This document shows positions 56,056 through 64,000 of a stretch of 64,000 bases of DNA, piece by piece (within the stretch, counting starts at the first letter, position 1; the number at the start of each line of letters is the position of its first letter). A program made the position numbers and the translations under genes. This DNA is from Paraglaciecola sp. 20A4. Its GTDB lineage: Bacteria; Pseudomonadota; Gammaproteobacteria; Enterobacterales; Alteromonadaceae. The stretch lies in assembly GCF_011378905.1 (NCBI RefSeq), contig NZ_WTPY01000008.1, positions 62,001-126,000 of the forward strand, read 5' to 3'. The notes beneath the pieces were generated by a model that saw only the letters and a program-made list of their open reading frames with translations, had not been told where the DNA came from and did not search any database.

Positions 56056-57279
56056 TTAGTGGTGAGCCCACTCAACAGTACTTAAATCAACGCCTTCTTT
56101 GTACATATCCCACAATGGAGACATGTCACGTAATTTATCAATAGCGTTACGTACTACGCTAATAACATGGTCAATTTCAGCTTCAGTGGTAAAACGACCA
56201 ATCGTGAAACGAATTGAGCTATGCGCAAGTTCATCGTTTAAGCCTAATGCGCGAAGCACATAAGAGGGCTCTAAACTAGCAGATGTACAAGCCGAACCAG
56301 AAGATACGGCCATATCTTTAAGCGCCATAATCAATGACTCACCTTCTACAAATGCGAAACTTACATTTAGGTTGGCCGCAACGCGATGCTCTATATCACC
56401 ATTGATGTAAACAGCTTCAATATCTTTAATGCCATCCCATAAGCGATTACGAAGCATCAAGATACGTTCGTTTTCAGTGGCCATTTCTTCTTTAGCGATA
56501 CGAAATGCTTCACCCATACCCACGATTTGATGAGTAGCCATGGTGCCTGAGCGCATACCACGCTCATGCCCGCCGCCATGCATTTGCGCTTCTAAGCGAA
56601 CGCGAGGTTTACGACTAACGTAGAGCGCGCCTATGCCTTTTGGCCCGTAGGATTTATGGGCAGAAAACGACATCATATCCACTTTTAGCGTTTGCAAATC
56701 AATGGCGACTTTACCCGTACTTTGCGCAGCATCTACGTGAAAGAGAACTTTATGTTCACGACAGATTTCGCCAAGCGCGGCAATATCTTGAATCACACCA
56801 ATTTCGTTGTTTACGTGCATTACGCTAGCAAGAATAGTGTCTGGGCGAATGGCCGCAGTAAACTTTTTGATATCAACCAAACCATTCGGTTCAGGATCTA
56901 AATAAGTGACTTCAAAACCCTCACGCTCTAACTGACGGCAGGTATCAAGTACCGCTTTATGTTCAGTTTTAACCGTGATGATATGCTTACCTTTTTTACT
57001 ATAAAAATGCGCTGCACCTTTAATCGCAAGGTTATTTGATTCTGTAGCACCAGAGGTAAAAACAATCTCACGAGGGTCAGCGTTAACTAAATCAGCGATT
57101 TGATTACGCGCAACGTCAACGGCTTCTTCTGCTACCCAGCCGAAACGGTGTGAACGAGATGCAGGATTACCAAAGTTGCCTTCGTTGGTTAAACATTCTG
57201 CCATTTTGGCAGCAACGCGAGGGTCAACTGGGGTGGTTGACGAATAATCTAAATAAATTGGTAACTTAAGGTCGCTCAT
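56056..57279 (-). CDS. iscS: Cysteine desulfurase IscS
   Basis: IscS takes sulfur from cysteine with pyridoxal phosphate and passes it to IscU, tRNA thiolation and other pathways. The 407-aa protein shows the PLP lysine in [10 protein letters not shown], the [10 protein letters not shown] segment and the persulfide-carrying cysteine in [16 protein letters not shown]. Length is close to E. coli IscS (404). It is 16 bases downstream of iscR. Confidence 0.98.
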   Translation of the reverse strand: MSDLKLPIYLDYSSTTPVDPRVAAKMAECLTNEGNFGNPASRSHRFGWVAEEAVDVARNQIADLVNADPREIVFTSGATESNNLAIKGAAHFYSKKGKHIITVKTEHKAVLDTCRQLEREGFEVTYLDPEPNGLVDIKKFTAAIRPDTILASVMHVNNEIGVIQDIAALGEICREHKVLFHVDAAQSTGKVAIDLQTLKVDMMSFSAHKSYGPKGIGALYVSRKPRVRLEAQMHGGGHERGMRSGTMATHQIVGMGEAFRIAKEEMATENERILMLRNRLWDGIKDIEAVYINGDIEHRVAANLNVSFAFVEGESLIMALKDMAVSSGSACTSASLEPSYVLRALGLNDELAHSSIRFTIGRFTTEAEIDHVISVVRNAIDKLRDMSPLWDMYKEGVDLSTVEWAHH

Positions 57280-57295
57280 TGTTTACTCCGCTTAT

Positions 57296-57781
57296 TTATT
57301 GCAAACTCACTTCGATTTCATGGCTGGCAATATAATTAAGATGTTTCGTTTTATCTTGTCTATTTGCGACTAATTTCACGTCATGCTGTGCCATGAGTTC
57401 ACCAAGGGTGATGCCATCAAGAAAATTACTGATACGCTCACTCAAGTCTTGCCACAAACTATGTGTCAAGCAACGCTCACCACCTTGGCAATCGGACTGT
57501 CCTTGGCAACGAGTCGCGTCTACAGACTCATCTACTGCTCTAATCACTTCACCGATAGGTATTTCACTTGGTTGACGCCCAAGCTTGTATCCGCCACCAG
57601 GGCCGCGAACACTGTCCACTAGTTTTTCTCTACGGAGGCGTGAAAAAAGTTGCTCTAAATAAGATAACGATATTTCTTGGCGCTCAGATATATCAGCTAA
57701 CGACACGGGACCGCGCTGTGAATGTAACGCTACATCCAACATTGCTGTAACAGCGTAACGACCTTTAGAAGTTAATTTCAT
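57296..57781 (-). CDS. iscR: Fe-S cluster regulator IscR
   Basis: IscR is an Rrf2-type regulator that, with a [2Fe-2S] cluster, represses its own operon. The 161-aa protein has the winged helix (about 1-65) and cluster ligands C92, C98, C104 and H107 in [17 protein letters not shown], at the same positions as in E. coli. The ATG at 57781 has AGGTG upstream; a GTG at 57790 in frame is not needed. Two IscR type 1 sites overlap its promoter. Confidence 0.97.
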   Translation of the reverse strand: MKLTSKGRYAVTAMLDVALHSQRGPVSLADISERQEISLSYLEQLFSRLRREKLVDSVRGPGGGYKLGRQPSEIPIGEVIRAVDESVDATRCQGQSDCQGGERCLTHSLWQDLSERISNFLDGITLGELMAQHDVKLVANRQDKTKHLNYIASHEIEVSLQ

Positions 57782-57810
57782 ATTGAACACCTAGCTAAAA
57801 ACTTGTGGCT

Positions 57811-57839
57811 ATTGTCCCAAACCCGACTAATTTAGTCAA
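57811..57839 (-). promoter_or_regulatory. Promoter of the isc operon
   Basis: On the minus strand TTGACT (57834-57839), a 17-base spacer, GACAAT (57811-57816), giving a 5' leader of about 25 bases before iscR. The -35 lies inside the proximal IscR site. Confidence 0.82.
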
Positions 57840-57843
57840 GTAT
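57819..57843 (+). promoter_or_regulatory. IscR type 1 site, proximal
   Basis: The 25 bases contain CCCGACTAATTTAGTCAAGT, matching the type 1 consensus YYGACTRWWWYAGTCRRGTAT as I know it. It covers the -35 and spacer of the isc promoter. Confidence 0.82.
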
Positions 57844-57868
57844 TTATCCTACTGTTTTAGTCAAGTAT
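57844..57868 (+). promoter_or_regulatory. IscR type 1 site, distal
   Basis: A second copy, CCTACTGTTTTAGTCAAGTA within 57844-57868, directly abuts the first and has the same right half TTTAGTCAAGTAT (two mismatches in the left half). The pair repeats with a 25-base period. Confidence 0.78.
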
Positions 57869-57907
57869 TATGTGCTACTTCAAACATACCATTTTAAACC
57901 AGTCCCC

Positions 57908-58711
57908 CTAAATTTGTGGGTCAAAGGATGCACTTGCAGTTTCCTTTTCGGCGGGTGTTAAATGCTCATCAAAACTATCTATTTCAAGCGTGGGCAACGA
58001 TTTCCCACATACGCTTCCCCCCATATTGTTAATTTCTTTACACATCTCTTCAACTTTCGTATCAATTAGATGAACATGATCGAGCATCAGCCCAATCGCA
58101 TTAGCTACCGGGTCTGGGTTTTCGGTAGATACGGCATAAGCATCGAAACCATATTTACGGGCAATTTTTGCGCGGTGTCCGTTCTGCTCAGTCTTTGCAG
58201 CTGGCATAACAATGCGTCCAGGGATCCCCACCACGGTCGCGCCTGCAGGTGCATCTTTGACGACTACAGAGTTTGAACCCACCTTGACACCTTTATGCAT
58301 GGTGATTGGCCCAAGAATCTTAGCACCCGCTCCGATAACCACATTATCTTCTAGGGTTGGATGGCGTTTGCCGGGTGTCCAAGCGGTTCCACCTAAGGTC
58401 ACTCCGTGATAAAGCGTCACGTCATTGCCTATTTCAGCCGTCTCACCGATCACAACACCCATGCCATGATCGATAAAAAAACGTCTACCTAACTTTGCAC
58501 CGGGATGAATTTCAATCCCCGTAGCCCAGCGGGAAAAGGTGGATAAACTGCGGGCTAGCCACTTCCAATTGGCTTTCCAAAGACGATGGCTAAGACGGTG
58601 GATCCAGATCGCGTGGAGACCAGGATAATTAGTGATAATTTCAAAACGATTGCGCGCCGCAGGATCACGATGAAATACACTGGTAATATCTTCTTTAATG
58701 CGTTCAAACAT
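57908..58711 (-). CDS. cysE: Serine O-acetyltransferase
   Basis: CysE makes O-acetylserine from serine and acetyl-CoA, the precursor of cysteine and so of the sulfur used by IscS. The 267-aa protein is a left-handed beta-helix acetyltransferase ([45 protein letters not shown]) with a short N-terminal region, lacking most of the helical domain of E. coli CysE. This short form next to iscR is found in several other bacteria. It is 2 bases after trmJ, so the two are cotranscribed; iscR has its own promoter downstream. Confidence 0.94.
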   Translation of the reverse strand: MFERIKEDITSVFHRDPAARNRFEIITNYPGLHAIWIHRLSHRLWKANWKWLARSLSTFSRWATGIEIHPGAKLGRRFFIDHGMGVVIGETAEIGNDVTLYHGVTLGGTAWTPGKRHPTLEDNVVIGAGAKILGPITMHKGVKVGSNSVVVKDAPAGATVVGIPGRIVMPAAKTEQNGHRAKIARKYGFDAYAVSTENPDPVANAIGLMLDHVHLIDTKVEEMCKEINNMGGSVCGKSLPTLEIDSFDEHLTPAEKETASASFDPQI

Positions 58712-58713
58712 GA

Positions 58714-59436
58714 TTATTTGCTGTCTTTGCTGGTCTTTTCAATGGAAGCTAAAATGCCGCGTAATATGTTCAGCTCTTGTGTTTCTGGGCGAGCTCGATT
58801 GAATAGACGCCGTAATTTACTCATGACCATACCCGGATGTTTGGGAATGATGAAATTCGTTTTATAGAGGGTTTGTTCCAAATGGCTATAAAAACCCTCT
58901 AGATCTTCCGCTAATGGGTATTCCGCCTGAACTTGTTCGCGACGAGTTTGATCTAAATGCGCCATGCGAATTTCGTAACATAATGTTTGAACCGCAGCCG
59001 CTAAGTTTAACGAACTGTATTCAGGATTAGCAGGAATACATACGTGGAAATGGCACTGCTGTAACTCATCATTACTTAACCCATTGTTTTCACGACCAAA
59101 TACCAGGGCAACAGGATAGTTGGGGACTTCAGCCACCAGCTTTTCGCCACATCCTCGGGGTTCAAGCATAGGCCATGACAACGTGCGAGAACGAGCGCTA
59201 GTGCCGACAACTAACCCACAGCCAGCGACAGCTTCAGCAACGCTAGATACAATTGTTGCATTGGCTAACACATCCCCAGCACCAGCTGCGAGTGCACTAG
59301 ACTTACCATCAGGAGGTGCAACAGGGTCAACCAAAATCAACTGACTCAAGCCCATCGTTTTCATGGCCCGAGCAGCCGAGCCAATATTGCCTGTATGAGA
59401 TGTGTTAACCAAAACGATTTTAATATTTTCAAGCAT
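58714..59436 (-). CDS. trmJ: tRNA (cytidine/uridine-2'-O-)-methyltransferase TrmJ
   Basis: TrmJ methylates the ribose at position 32 of tRNAs. The 240-aa SPOUT enzyme begins [20 protein letters not shown], has [17 protein letters not shown] (SAM-binding knot) and a C-terminal extension ending KTSKDSK. I start it at ATG 59436, the family N-terminus; the frame's upstream residues are unrelated. It leads the trmJ-cysE pair. Confidence 0.95.
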   Translation of the reverse strand: MLENIKIVLVNTSHTGNIGSAARAMKTMGLSQLILVDPVAPPDGKSSALAAGAGDVLANATIVSSVAEAVAGCGLVVGTSARSRTLSWPMLEPRGCGEKLVAEVPNYPVALVFGRENNGLSNDELQQCHFHVCIPANPEYSSLNLAAAVQTLCYEIRMAHLDQTRREQVQAEYPLAEDLEGFYSHLEQTLYKTNFIIPKHPGMVMSKLRRLFNRARPETQELNILRGILASIEKTSKDSK

Positions 59437-59642
59437 AGCGAGCAATTGTCTGACGTTGTTGGGGATTTTAGGGCGCGCATAATAGCACATTTTATCGTCT
59501 GCGGTAGCGCAGGCGCGGGGCACAAAGCAACACTTTTAGACACACTGAGGTATTTGGATAAGTGCTAGTTAACAATACACGCGCTTACCTCGCAGGTTTT
59601 CCTGCACTACTACCTTAAGAAACTGACGCTCCCGATCAAATG

Positions 59643-60026
59643 TCAGGCTTGATATAATTCCAACGGTAGTCCGTCGGGATCCGCGAAAAACGTAAATGCC
59701 TTGCCGGTATATTCATCTATTCTAATCGCTTCAACTTCTATCCCTTTGGCAGTTAACTTAGCAGCACACTCTTCAACATTATCGACAAAAAACGCTAAAT
59801 GGCGTAACCCCTGCGCTTCCGGTCGGCTAGGACGAGATGGCGCATCTGGAAATGAAAACAGTTCAATTTGCCCTCCATCAGGAAGTGCTAAGTCTAACTT
59901 GTAGGATTCACGTTGGGCTCGATAATTTTCGGCAATAATGGTCAATCCTAAAATGTCAGTGTAAAAATGCTTTGAACGTTCATAGTCTGAACAAATTATC
60001 GCAACGTGGTGTATTCCGTTAAACAT
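59643..60026 (-). CDS. YaeR-type VOC family protein (glyoxalase fold)
   Basis: A 127-aa single-domain vicinal-oxygen-chelate protein similar to E. coli YaeR (GloA2): HHVAIICSDYERSKHFYTDILG, PDAPSRPSRPEAQGLRHLAF and KAFTFFADPDGLPLELYQA. Candidate metal ligands are H6 or H7, H in LRHLAF and E in LELY. No substrate is established for this subgroup. ATG 60026 has GGAAG in front; an upstream in-frame start at 60041 is weaker. It stands alone on the minus strand, divergent from suhB. Confidence 0.85.
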   Translation of the reverse strand: MFNGIHHVAIICSDYERSKHFYTDILGLTIIAENYRAQRESYKLDLALPDGGQIELFSFPDAPSRPSRPEAQGLRHLAFFVDNVEECAAKLTAKGIEVEAIRIDEYTGKAFTFFADPDGLPLELYQA

Positions 60027-60209
60027 GTAACTTCCAATCAATAATTATGAAGATAATACGCTAACATAATTTTTATCCAAGACAGATTATCATTGCTAAT
60101 TATCTGTATTTTGGTAAACTGCGCGGCGATTTTTTGTTCAGCGTTAATGTAATTCTCTAACGCTGGCAAATATGTATCTTAACGTTCTTTTAAAATTGGT
60201 GGTTTTACT

Positions 60210-60989
60210 ATGCATCCTATGCTGAATATAGCAGTGCGCGCAGCGCGTTCTGCGGGCAATGTCATTGCTCGTGGTTTTGAAAATCAATCTGAATTGATGA
60301 TTGAAGCCAAAGGCAGTAACGATTTTGTTACGCGAATTGACAAAGAAGCAGAGCAAGCAATTATTCACAAAATTCAGCAATCTTACCCAGATCACTGTTT
60401 CGTTGGTGAAGAAGGTGGCGTAGTTGAAGGTAGCGAAAGTGATTATAAATGGATCATCGACCCGCTAGATGGCACCACCAATTTTATCAAGGGAATCCCC
60501 CACTTCGCAGTCTCGATAGCACTTATGCATAAAGGCCGCTTAGACCAAGCAGTGGTTTTCGATCCAATTCGTGGTGAGTTGTTCACTGCAAGCAAAGGCG
60601 CTGGCGCGCAACTTAACGGTTATCGCATTCGCTCAAGTAAAGCTAAAGAACTAGGTCAAACCATTCTAGCTACCGCGTTACCTTATAAGAACAAAGAATC
60701 GTTACCCACTTACTTAGAAAGCTTCCGTAAGATATTTTTCCAAGCTGGCGATATTCGACGCAGTGGTTCAGCCGCGCTTGATTTAGCCTACGTTGCTGCA
60801 GGCCGTTATGACGGTTACTGGGAAAGCGGTTTAAAGCCTTGGGATATCGCTGCCGGTGAATTACTGGTGCGTGAATCAGGCGGATTAGTCACCGACTTTA
60901 AAGGTGGCAACGACCCAATCCAAAAGGGTGAGATTGTTGCTGGAAGTGCGAAAGTAGTTCAAACTTTGGTTAAACACTTGAAAGGTTAA
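60210..60989 (+). CDS. suhB: Inositol-1-monophosphatase SuhB
   Basis: SuhB hydrolyses inositol phosphate and in E. coli also acts in Nus-dependent rRNA antitermination. The 259-aa protein has the Li+-sensitive phosphatase motifs VGEEGG, IDPLDGTTNFIKG and KPWDIAAGELLV with SGG. Its promoter region is the 180-base divergent gap. A good terminator follows at 61019-61041. Confidence 0.96.
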   Translation: MHPMLNIAVRAARSAGNVIARGFENQSELMIEAKGSNDFVTRIDKEAEQAIIHKIQQSYPDHCFVGEEGGVVEGSESDYKWIIDPLDGTTNFIKGIPHFAVSIALMHKGRLDQAVVFDPIRGELFTASKGAGAQLNGYRIRSSKAKELGQTILATALPYKNKESLPTYLESFRKIFFQAGDIRRSGSAALDLAYVAAGRYDGYWESGLKPWDIAAGELLVRESGGLVTDFKGGNDPIQKGEIVAGSAKVVQTLVKHLKG

Positions 60990-61018
60990 TTTAGCAGAAC
61001 GATTTAGTTTAATAAAAG

Positions 61019-61041
61019 CGAGTCTTATGACTCGTTTTTTT
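61019..61041 (+). terminator. Terminator of suhB
   Basis: CGAGTC (61019-61024), loop TTAT, GACTCG (61029-61034), then TTTTTTT. Confidence 0.88.
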
Positions 61042-61124
61042 ATGTCTAGAGGTTATTGAAGACCTCTCTCCATGCCCAATTTAGTCCTTCGTTCACCATA
61101 TATCGACGTTAATGTCAGCCCAAT

Positions 61125-61154
61125 AAAAAAGCCGCTTAATCACTTAAGCGGCTT
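61125..61154 (-). terminator. Terminator of the secDF unit
   Basis: AAGCCGCTTAA (61129-61139) pairs with TTAAGCGGCTT (61144-61154); on the minus strand six T follow. It lies 50 bases after the secF stop. Convergent with the suhB terminator. Confidence 0.88.
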
Positions 61155-61204
61155 GCAGATTTTGTACTGTAAATCTTTACCAGACGAATCTCATATATTT
61201 TAAA

Positions 61205-62146
61205 TTACAGCATAGAATCTTGGTCAGCACCTTCTTTTTCAATCTCGGTTGGCATCAAGTCTTCACGACTCACCCCTAGCCAAAGTGCCACTAAACTGGC
61301 GACATAAATTGAAGAGTAAGTCCCGATAATGACACCAAATAATAAGGCTGTTGCAAACCCATGAATGGTTGCCCCACCTAAGAAGAACAATGACATTAAC
61401 ACCAATACAGTAGTCATAGACGTAATAATGGTTCGATTCAATGTTTGCGTTAATGAAATATTGATAATTTCTTCAGTATCGGCATTACGTATTTTACGGA
61501 AGTTTTCACGGATCCTGTCAGAGACAACTATCGTATCGTTTAATGAATAACCGATAACTGCGAGCACTGCGGCCAAAACCGTTAAATCAAATTCCAGATG
61601 CAAGATAGAGAACAAACCTAGGGTAACAATAACGTCATGGGCCAAAGCAATAACTGAGCCCAGTGCGAAACGCCATTCAAAGCGCATAGCGACATAAACT
61701 AAAATACAGAGTAAAGAAACCAGCATAGCGAGTCCGCCCTGCTCTGCAAGTTCATCGCCAATATTAGGCCCTACAAAGGCTATACCGCGTTTCTCAGTGC
61801 CTGGTACAGCAGCCTGTAATGCATTGACGACACTGTCACCTATTTCGACATTTTTCACGCCTTCAATAGGCGCAATACGAATAAGTACATCTTGACTACT
61901 GCCATAGTTTTGAACAATGGGTTCATTGAAACCAGCCTGAGTTAAATCAGCACGAATGGCATCTAAATCCGCAACGCCTTCATAACGCATTTCAATTTGT
62001 GTACCACCAGTGAAATCTAGCCCCCAATTAAGTTGATTAACGCCTAATGAGACTAACGAACCAATGACCAGTAGGGCTGAAAATATCGCCGCAGGAACGC
62101 GTAACGACATAAAACCAACTGTATCTTTCATATTTAACAATTGCAT
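61205..62146 (-). CDS. secF: Protein translocase subunit SecF
   Basis: SecF with SecD uses proton motive force to pull preproteins through SecYEG at the periplasmic face. The 313-aa protein has six membrane helices, the first-loop LNWGLDFTGGTQIEMRYEG and the conserved VIGYSLNDTIVVSDRIRENFR helix. The ATG 62146 has AGGAG before it. It is 10 bases after secD. Confidence 0.97.
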   Translation of the reverse strand: MQLLNMKDTVGFMSLRVPAAIFSALLVIGSLVSLGVNQLNWGLDFTGGTQIEMRYEGVADLDAIRADLTQAGFNEPIVQNYGSSQDVLIRIAPIEGVKNVEIGDSVVNALQAAVPGTEKRGIAFVGPNIGDELAEQGGLAMLVSLLCILVYVAMRFEWRFALGSVIALAHDVIVTLGLFSILHLEFDLTVLAAVLAVIGYSLNDTIVVSDRIRENFRKIRNADTEEIINISLTQTLNRTIITSMTTVLVLMSLFFLGGATIHGFATALLFGVIIGTYSSIYVASLVALWLGVSREDLMPTEIEKEGADQDSML

Positions 62147-62156
62147 ATTACGGCTC

Positions 62157-64000
62157 CTATATTGATAAAGTTTTCAGGGGTTTACCACCACACCATGCAT
62201 TAACAACTGCACGGGTAATAAAAATTGCGGTAAACATTGAAGTAGCGATACCAATCATTAACGTAATCGAAAAGCCTTTGATTGGGCCTGTACCGACGGC
62301 AAACAAAATCAAGCCCGCGATAAAGGTCGTAATATTGGCATCTAAGATGGTAGAAAAAGCACTGTCGTATCCATGGTGAATAGCCTGTTGTGGGCTTCTG
62401 CCTTCACGCAATTCTTCTCGAATACGTTCAAAAATAAGCACATTGGCATCGACGGCCATACCGACTGTCAATACGATACCTGCCATACCAGGAAGTGACA
62501 ATGTCGCCCCAGGGATCATCGACATAATGCCTACTATCATCACCAGGTTTAAGGTCAATGCTAAGTCAGCCACCAAGCCAAATGCTTTGTAATAGACAAG
62601 CATAAATATAAGCACTGCAACAAAGCCCCAAATAATGGCTTGTTTACCTAATTCAATATTCTCTTTACCTAGACTAGGGCCTACTGTGCGCTCTTCAACA
62701 ATTTGAATCGGTGCAATCAGTGCGCCAGCACGCAGTAATAGCGCTAAGTTATGGGCTTCCTGCGGTGAGTCTAAGCCTGTTATGCGAAAGCTACTCCCTA
62801 AACGCGCTTGAATCGTCGCTATGCTAATAACTTCGCGCTTAGCTTCGAAGATCAGCTTATCGTTTGCATCACGCTCACCCGTTGCTTTGTATTCAATAAA
62901 GACAGTAGCCATAGGTTTACCGATGCTGTCTTTGGTAAACTGAGACATTTTGCTGCCGCCCTTAGAATCAAGGGAAATATTAACCTGGGGGATACCATAT
63001 TCATCGGCGCTAGAATTTGCATCAATAATATGATTACCGGTTAAGATAATTTTCTTCTTGAGTAGTTGTGGCTGTCCGTCTTGGTTCAACACCAATTCAG
63101 AGCCTGGCGGCACGCGTCCAGCGACGGCGTCACGTACGTCGTGATCTAAATCTACCGAGCGAAATTCCAATGTAGCGGTAGCGTTTAGAATTTCCTTCGC
63201 TCTTGCAGTATCTTGGATACCGGGTAATTGAACAGCGATACGGTCAACACCTTGCTTTTGAACGCTCGGCTCAGCAACACCCAGTTGATTTACGCGGTTA
63301 CGGATAATCGTTATATTTTGTTTAACCGCGTAGTCACGAGTTTCCGCCAGTTTTTGTTCTGACATACTTACGACTATGCGCAAATCATTTTTCTCAGTAA
63401 AAACTAAGTCACGATTACGATTACGCAAAAAGAACTCTGCTTTATCTAACGTATCTTGATCACGGAAGAATATTTCGACTCCACCTTCTACTTGGCGAAC
63501 AGTACGATAACGAATACCTTCTTCACGCAAAGCACTTTTAAAATCTGAAACCATGTCTTCGAAAGACTTATTGATTGCAGAATTCATATCGACTTCCATT
63601 AGGAAATGGACACCACCACGTAGATCGAGCCCTAATTTCATTGGTTCGCCGCCTAATGCAGCCAACCAAGCTGGGGTATCAGGAGCCAAATTCATAGCCA
63701 CGTAATAATTATCACCTAGCGCACGCTCTAAAGTTTCTCTGGCAAGAAGCTGACTATCTGAATTGGTTAAACGAACGAGAATTTGCTCGTTGTCCAACAC
63801 AATACTCTTAGTCTCAATACTCTCGGTGGATAATGTTTCCGTAACCTTGCTAAGCAAAGCATCATCGACGGTTGCGTTACGGCCCGCAGAAATTTGTACT
63901 GCATAGTCCTCGCCGTACAAATTTGGAGTGGCATATAGAGCACAAATACCGACGATAAAAATCAGTACTAATAGCTTCCATAGCGGAGTTTGGTTTAACA
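62157..64000 (-). CDS. secD: Protein translocase subunit SecD (first base of the start codon is outside the window)
   Basis: SecD partners SecF in protein export. Reading the minus strand to the edge of the window gives ?TG followed by [18 protein letters not shown], a normal SecD N-terminus and first membrane helix, so the ATG begins at the base just past 64000 and the protein is 614 aa. The YajC gene, usual neighbour, would be outside. Visible further: the large periplasmic domain with [15 protein letters not shown], and C-terminal helices with [22 protein letters not shown] later in-frame TTG at 63920 is not the start. Confidence 0.96.
   Translation of the reverse strand, partial: LNQTPLWKLLVLIFIVGICALYATPNLYGEDYAVQISAGRNATVDDALLSKVTETLSTESIETKSIVLDNEQILVRLTNSDSQLLARETLERALGDNYYVAMNLAPDTPAWLAALGGEPMKLGLDLRGGVHFLMEVDMNSAINKSFEDMVSDFKSALREEGIRYRTVRQVEGGVEIFFRDQDTLDKAEFFLRNRNRDLVFTEKNDLRIVVSMSEQKLAETRDYAVKQNITIIRNRVNQLGVAEPSVQKQGVDRIAVQLPGIQDTARAKEILNATATLEFRSVDLDHDVRDAVAGRVPPGSELVLNQDGQPQLLKKKIILTGNHIIDANSSADEYGIPQVNISLDSKGGSKMSQFTKDSIGKPMATVFIEYKATGERDANDKLIFEAKREVISIATIQARLGSSFRITGLDSPQEAHNLALLLRAGALIAPIQIVEERTVGPSLGKENIELGKQAIIWGFVAVLIFMLVYYKAFGLVADLALTLNLVMIVGIMSMIPGATLSLPGMAGIVLTVGMAVDANVLIFERIREELREGRSPQQAIHHGYDSAFSTILDANITTFIAGLILFAVGTGPIKGFSITLMIGIATSMFTAIFITRAVVNAWCGGKPLKTLSI

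Noticed and set aside
1-64000. Mobile element, prophage, defence island or CRISPR array
   Set aside because: No transposase, integrase, phage gene, restriction or Cas-like product, direct repeats or tRNA attachment site was seen; gene order is core throughout.

Overview
This 64 kb window is chromosomal DNA from a marine-type gammaproteobacterium, most likely order Alteromonadales, family Alteromonadaceae (Alteromonas / Glaciecola / Paraglaciecola-like). The assignment is an inference from gene order (radA - large PilZ protein - serB; rpsB-tsf-pyrH-frr-uppS-cdsA-dxr-rseP-bamA-skp-lpxD-fabZ-lpxA-lpxB-rnhB-dnaE-accA-tilS; cysE-iscRSUA-hscBA-fdx), the moderately low G+C by eye, and the number of c-di-GMP proteins. 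I see no rRNA, tRNA, insertion sequence, prophage or CRISPR array. Coding density is high and nearly all of it is core genome.

Region 1 (1-24.3 kb) is a mosaic of short units. It holds an entericidin-like small lipoprotein and a 47-aa orphan; a three-gene minus-strand c-di-GMP locus (outer-membrane barrel, YfiR-like periplasmic protein, CHASE8/HAMP/GGDEF/EAL enzyme); radA; a double-PilZ protein; serB; trmO; proS; a metallo-beta-lactamase-fold hydrolase followed by a patatin phospholipase; a lone periplasmic binding-protein-like gene; a YehS/DUF1456 gene; a carboxyltransferase fused to a biotinyl-like domain that lacks its lysine; a Kef-type antiporter; a GGDEF protein; a REC-TPR protein; and a class 3 lipase.

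Region 2 (24.4-45.1 kb) is one long minus-strand core cluster. It runs from the ribosomal rpsB-tsf unit, with a strong promoter, a GC-rich discriminator and a structured leader, through pyrH, frr, isoprenoid and phospholipid genes (uppS, dxr, cdsA), envelope assembly (rseP, bamA, skp) and lipid A synthesis (lpxD, fabZ, lpxA, lpxB) to rnhB, dnaE, accA and tilS. Spacing is tight, with several stop/start contacts (uppS to cdsA region, cdsA/dxr, dxr/rseP, fabZ/lpxA, rnhB/dnaE).

Region 3 (45.3-51.9 kb, plus strand) starts divergently from rpsB: map, glnD, a metallophosphoesterase of the UDP-diacylglucosamine pyrophosphatase superfamily, and a two-domain acyltransferase resembling the ornithine-lipid synthase OlsF.

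Region 4 (51.9-64 kb) has yebG with a perfect LexA box; the iron-sulfur cluster operon iscRSUA-hscBA-fdx with two abutting IscR type 1 sites over its promoter; cysE and trmJ upstream of it; a YaeR-type VOC protein; suhB on the plus strand; and secD-secF. secD runs off the right edge and lacks only the first base of its inferred ATG.

The least explained items are the YfiN/YfiR-like locus with an outer-membrane barrel and an EAL domain, the biotinyl-less carboxyltransferase, and the OlsF-like gene paired with the phosphoesterase. I found no clearly novel defence or mobile system.
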